From Paracoccus laeviglucosivorans (GTDB lineage: Bacteria; Pseudomonadota; Alphaproteobacteria; Rhodobacterales; Rhodobacteraceae): a DNA stretch of 64,000 nucleotides. Numbering within the stretch: the stretch's first letter is position 1; the number at the start of each line of letters is the position of its first letter. The DNA lies in the NCBI RefSeq assembly GCF_900182695.1, contig NZ_FXTK01000004.1, forward strand, positions 124,001 through 188,000. Direction: 5' to 3'. The notes below the pieces were generated by a model. The model was given only the letters and a program-made list of their open reading frames with translations. It was not told where the DNA came from and made no database searches. Shown here piece by piece: positions 61,270-64,000 of the stretch. Made by a program: the position numbers and the translations under genes.

Positions 61270-62220
61270 ATGAGCATCAAACCGCCCCTGACCCTGTATC
61301 TGGCAGCCCCGCGCGGCTTTTGCGCGGGCGTGGACCGCGCGATCAAGATCGTGGAAATGGCGCTGCAGAAATGGGGCGCCCCGGTCTATGTCCGGCACGA
61401 AATCGTGCATAACAAATTCGTCGTGGACGGGTTGCGCGACAAGGGCGCCGTCTTTGTCGAGGAACTGGACGAATGCCCCGATGACCGCCCGGTGATCTTC
61501 TCGGCCCATGGCGTGCCAAAGGCCGTGCCCGCCGAGGCGCGTCGGCGCGAGATGGTCTTTGTGGATGCCACCTGCCCGCTTGTCAGCAAGGTCCATGTCG
61601 AGGCCGAGCGTCACCACGCCGCGGGCCTGCAGATGGTGATGATCGGCCATGAAGGCCACCCCGAGGTGCTGGGCACGATGGGCCAGCTTCCCGATGGCGA
61701 GGTCTTGCTGGTCGAAACCGTGGATGACGTGGCGGGGATCACACCGCGCGACCCGTCGCGGCTGGCCTTTATCACCCAGACCACGCTGTCGGTCGATGAC
61801 ACCGCGGCCATTGTCGCCGCCTTGCAGGCGCGGTTCCCGGCCATCGTCGGTCCGGCCAAGGAAGACATCTGCTACGCCACCACGAACCGTCAGGCCTCGG
61901 TCAAGGCGATTGCCGACCGGATCGACGCGCTGTTCGTGATCGGTGCGCCCAACAGCTCGAACTCGCGCCGTCTGGTCGAGGTGGGGCGTGCGGCGGGCTG
62001 CGCCTATTCCCAGCTTGTGATGCGGGCCGATCAGATCGACTGGCGCGCGATCGAAGGCGCGCGGTCGGTCGGCGTCACCGCAGGCGCATCCGCCCCCGAG
62101 GTGCTGGTCAATGAAGTGATCGACGCCTTCCGCGAACGCTATGACGTGACCGTGGACATGATCGAGACCGCACGCGAAAACGTGGAATTCAAGGTGCCGC
62201 GCGTCCTGCGCGAAGCCTGA
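61270..62220 (+). CDS. ispH: 4-hydroxy-3-methylbut-2-enyl diphosphate reductase
   Basis: 316 aa, the length of E. coli IspH. The [4Fe-4S] cysteines lie in [17 protein letters not shown] and [11 protein letters not shown]; other motifs are [17 protein letters not shown] and GAPNSSNS. Last step of the MEP isoprenoid pathway (with ispDF also in this window). Several starts are possible (GTG 61261, ATG 61264, ATG 61270); AGGTG at 61259 gives best spacing to 61270. An intrinsic terminator follows. Confidence 0.96.
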   Translation: MSIKPPLTLYLAAPRGFCAGVDRAIKIVEMALQKWGAPVYVRHEIVHNKFVVDGLRDKGAVFVEELDECPDDRPVIFSAHGVPKAVPAEARRREMVFVDATCPLVSKVHVEAERHHAAGLQMVMIGHEGHPEVLGTMGQLPDGEVLLVETVDDVAGITPRDPSRLAFITQTTLSVDDTAAIVAALQARFPAIVGPAKEDICYATTNRQASVKAIADRIDALFVIGAPNSSNSRRLVEVGRAAGCAYSQLVMRADQIDWRAIEGARSVGVTAGASAPEVLVNEVIDAFRERYDVTVDMIETARENVEFKVPRVLREA

Positions 62221-62243
62221 ACGTCGCGATTGCCGGAACGCCT

Positions 62244-62276
62244 CTGCCGCCGCTATGCTGGCGGCAGTTTCGTTTT
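62244..62276 (+). terminator. Intrinsic terminator after ispH
   Basis: CTGCCGCC-gctatgct-GGCGGCAG, an 8-base perfect stem (62244-62251 with 62260-62267) followed by TTTCGTTTT. Confidence 0.9.
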
Positions 62277-62289
62277 GGGAGGGACGTAA

Positions 62290-62616
62290 ATGACCGCATT
62301 CCTGATTGCCGAAGTGAAGGTCACCGATGACGCATGGGTGCCCGATTACGCCGCCCGCGTGCATGACATCGCCGCCAAGCACGGTGGCCGCTACCTGTCG
62401 CGCAGCGGCAATATCGACACGCTGGAAGGCCAGCCAACGGATGAGACGCTGATCGCCCTGATCCAGTTTCCCGACCGCGCCAGCGCCCATGCCTTCGCCA
62501 ACGACCCGGAATATGCCCCCTTTGGCAAGGCCCGGCAGGATGGTTCCGTCAGCCATTTCCGCGTGATCGATGATACCGATCTGGCGGGTGCGATCCCCTA
62601 TCTGCCCAAACCCTGA
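62290..62616 (+). CDS. DUF1330 protein
   Basis: 108 aa. Ferredoxin-like alpha/beta-barrel of the DUF1330 family: A-F-L-I-A-E-V-K-V-T-D, H-G-G-R-Y-L-S-R-S-G, and A-L-I-Q-F-P-D-R-A-S-A. Small dimeric proteins of unknown function. RBS GGGAGGGACG. Follows the ispH terminator, so has its own promoter. Confidence 0.85.
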   Translation: MTAFLIAEVKVTDDAWVPDYAARVHDIAAKHGGRYLSRSGNIDTLEGQPTDETLIALIQFPDRASAHAFANDPEYAPFGKARQDGSVSHFRVIDDTDLAGAIPYLPKP

Positions 62617-62682
62617 TCGCGGCTTTCCGGCCCCGGCATTCGCGCCTATACTGCCGCATTGAACCATAAGGCAGGTAAGAAA

Positions 62683-63288
62683 ATGCGTCTATATTCAATG
62701 CCCTCGTCGGGAAACAGCTACAAGGTGCGACTGCTTTTGTCGCTTTTGGGGCGCGACGTTCAGACGGTGGACGTGGAATATCAGACGCAGGCGCTGGACA
62801 GCGCCAAGGCCGAAGGGCACATGCCCTTTGGCAAGGCGCCGGTGCTGGAACTGGATGATGGCCGCCTGCTGCCGGAATCGAACGCGATCCTGTGCTGGCT
62901 GGGCGAAGGGACGGATTTCATCCCCGCCGATCCCTTTCACCGGGCCGAGATGCTAAGCTGGATGTTCTGGGAACAGAACCAGCACGAAGGCGTCGTGGCC
63001 GTCCGCGCCGCGCTGCAATACTATCCCCACCGCCGCGCTCAGGCCACGCCCGAGCGGATGGCGGCCCTGCTGGAAAGCGGTCATGCGCTGCTGCAGATCA
63101 TGGATGATCATCTGTCATCGCGCGAATGGCTGGTCGGCGGTGCGGTCAGCCTGGCCGACATATGCCTTTACGGCTACACGCACACGGCGGGCGAACGCGG
63201 CGGCTTTGACATGGCGCGTTTTCCGGCAGTGAATGGCTGGCTGGCCCGCGTGGCGGCCCTGCCCGGCTATAAGGGGCTGACGGCGTGA
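62683..63288 (+). CDS. Glutathione S-transferase
   Basis: 201 aa. Thioredoxin-like N-terminus M-R-L-Y-S-M-P-S-S-G-N-S-Y-K-V-R with catalytic Ser/Tyr near residues 7-12, cis-Pro in A-P-V-L-E-L and E-S-N-A-I-L-C-W-L; C-terminal helical domain. GST of the beta/theta-like group. The start at 62683 has AGG(T)AAG upstream. Coupled to the next LysE-type gene by a 4-base overlap (GTGA). Confidence 0.86.
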   Translation: MRLYSMPSSGNSYKVRLLLSLLGRDVQTVDVEYQTQALDSAKAEGHMPFGKAPVLELDDGRLLPESNAILCWLGEGTDFIPADPFHRAEMLSWMFWEQNQHEGVVAVRAALQYYPHRRAQATPERMAALLESGHALLQIMDDHLSSREWLVGGAVSLADICLYGYTHTAGERGGFDMARFPAVNGWLARVAALPGYKGLTA

Positions 63289-63887
63289 GCTGGGATTACC
63301 TGCTGACCAGCCTGATCGTCTGCATCTCTCCGGGGATCGGCGTGATCTATACCTTGTCGGCCACGCTGGGCGGCGGAATGCGGGCCGGCTTTTGGGCCTC
63401 GGTCGGCTGCACGCTGGCGACCGTCCTGCATATGCTGATCGCCATGGCCGGACTTGCCGCAGTGCTGCATACCAGCGCGATGCTGTTTCAGGCGGTGAAA
63501 TTCGCGGGCGTCGCCTATCTGCTGTGGATGGCATGGGCGGTGCTGAAGGATCGCGGCGGCATGTCGGTCGCGCCCTCGGCCCCCGGCCCCGCCATGCGGA
63601 TCATCCGGCGGGCGGTGCTGCTGAACCTGCTGAACCCCAAGCTGCCGCTGTTCTTCATGGCTTTCCTGCCACAGGTCATGCCGCAAGGCGCGGGTCTGGC
63701 GATGTTGACCAAGTTGGGCCTGACCTTTTCCGCGATCACCTTTCTGACCTTTCTGGGCTATGCCGTGTTGGCCGCCAGCGGGCGCGATGCGCTGCTGGCA
63801 TCGGACACGGTGATGCGCTGGCTGAAACGCGCCTTTGCCGCCAGCTTCGCGGCGCTGGGGCTGAAACTGGCGATGGCACGGGCATGA
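63285..63887 (+). CDS. LysE/RhtB-family amino acid exporter
   Basis: 200 aa with about six hydrophobic segments and the family start I-V-C-I-S-P-G-I-G-V-I-Y (P-G-P-x replaced by P-G-I-G) and L-L-N-L-L-N-P-K-L-P-L-F-F. GTG start overlapping the GST stop; its stop overlaps rnhA in ATGA. Unlike the copy at 55.5 kb it has no neighbouring Lrp regulator. Confidence 0.84.
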   Translation: MSWDYLLTSLIVCISPGIGVIYTLSATLGGGMRAGFWASVGCTLATVLHMLIAMAGLAAVLHTSAMLFQAVKFAGVAYLLWMAWAVLKDRGGMSVAPSAPGPAMRIIRRAVLLNLLNPKLPLFFMAFLPQVMPQGAGLAMLTKLGLTFSAITFLTFLGYAVLAASGRDALLASDTVMRWLKRAFAASFAALGLKLAMARA

Positions 63888-64000
63888 CCGAACTTTACGC
63901 ATGGACCGACGGCGCGTGCAGCGGCAATCCCGGCCCCGGCGGCTGGGGCGTGTTGATGCGCGCAATGGATGGCGACAGCATCGTCAAGGAACGCACCCTG
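63884..64000 (+). CDS. rnhA: Ribonuclease HI, N-terminal part
   Basis: Only 39 codons lie in the window; the gene runs past the right edge. The start L-Y-A-W-T-D-G-A-C-S-G-N-P-G-P-G-G-W-G has the first catalytic Asp (Asp9) and the glycine-rich turn of RNase HI. Degrades the RNA strand of RNA-DNA hybrids. ATG overlaps the LysE stop. Confidence 0.92.
   Translation, partial: MTELYAWTDGACSGNPGPGGWGVLMRAMDGDSIVKERTL

Noticed and set aside
60976..62667. Minus-strand open frame of about 560 codons opposite apt and ispH
   Set aside because: Shadow of ispH, whose three Fe-S cysteines and other motifs are intact on the plus strand.

Overview
The window reads as a gene-dense, GC-rich chromosomal segment of an alphaproteobacterium, most likely a Paracoccus-like member of the Rhodobacteraceae. 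Supporting signs are the fused ispDF gene followed by pgpA and a C-terminal-only cinA, the divergent hemC/hemE pair, a CIRCE-controlled groESL operon, a family II pyrophosphatase, strong G/C third-position bias, and a dispersed palindromic repeat at 3'-3' gene junctions. Species assignment is inference. I see no rRNA, tRNA, insertion sequence, prophage or CRISPR array, and no gene-free stretch above about 270 bases.

Layout. 1-3.0 kb: tail of an XdhC gene, then a Zn/Cd/Pb-exporting P-type ATPase divergent from its MerR-type regulator, with the operator between them. 3.0-8.8 kb: a LysR-controlled accessory module (Tat-exported cytosine-deaminase-like amidohydrolase, SnoaL/NTF2-like protein, GMC oxidoreductase, MHS-type permease) that looks like uptake and oxidation of an unknown nitrogenous or alcoholic compound. 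9-12.3 kb: YegD-like Hsp70-family ATPase, tenA behind a TPP riboswitch, and an AI-2E family permease. 12.4-19.2 kb: a three-gene system of a transglutaminase/DUF2126 protein, a circularly permuted ATP-grasp/alpha-E fusion and a second transglutaminase. This set is conserved among bacteria but its product is unknown, and it is the most intriguing locus here. 19.2-23.7 kb: rpiA-gor-hflK-hflC on the minus strand. 23.9-26 kb: ispDF-pgpA-cinA. 26-34 kb: a long minus-strand array (GT4 glycosyltransferase, TraB/GumN protein, a DUF4440-like gene broken by an in-frame stop, DUF1345, ppaC, HAD, maoC, ribF, ycgN, ltaE). 34-36.4 kb: groES-groEL. 36.4-43 kb: DUF1801, ABC-F ATPase, serine hydrolase, DUF2218, then dnaX-ybaB-recR. 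43-47.3 kb: small heat-shock protein and glycolate oxidase glcDEF. 47.4-53.6 kb: DUF599, MFS, GST, two tandem LprI-like secreted proteins, cobC-cobD, hemC. 53.6-59.9 kb: hemE, DMT exporter, LysE/Lrp pair, RecD-like helicase, EcsC, GNAT. 60-64 kb: flavin reductase-apt, ispH, DUF1330, GST, LysE and the start of rnhA.

Most of the content is housekeeping: isoprenoid (ispDF, ispH), tetrapyrrole and cobalamin (hemC, hemE, cobC, cobD), flavin (ribF), thiamine salvage (tenA), protein folding and quality control (groESL, hsp20, hflKC) and replication/recombination (dnaX, ybaB, recR, rnhA). Stop/start overlaps of 1-4 bases are frequent, so many adjacent genes are probably translationally coupled, and several convergent genes overlap at their 3' ends.
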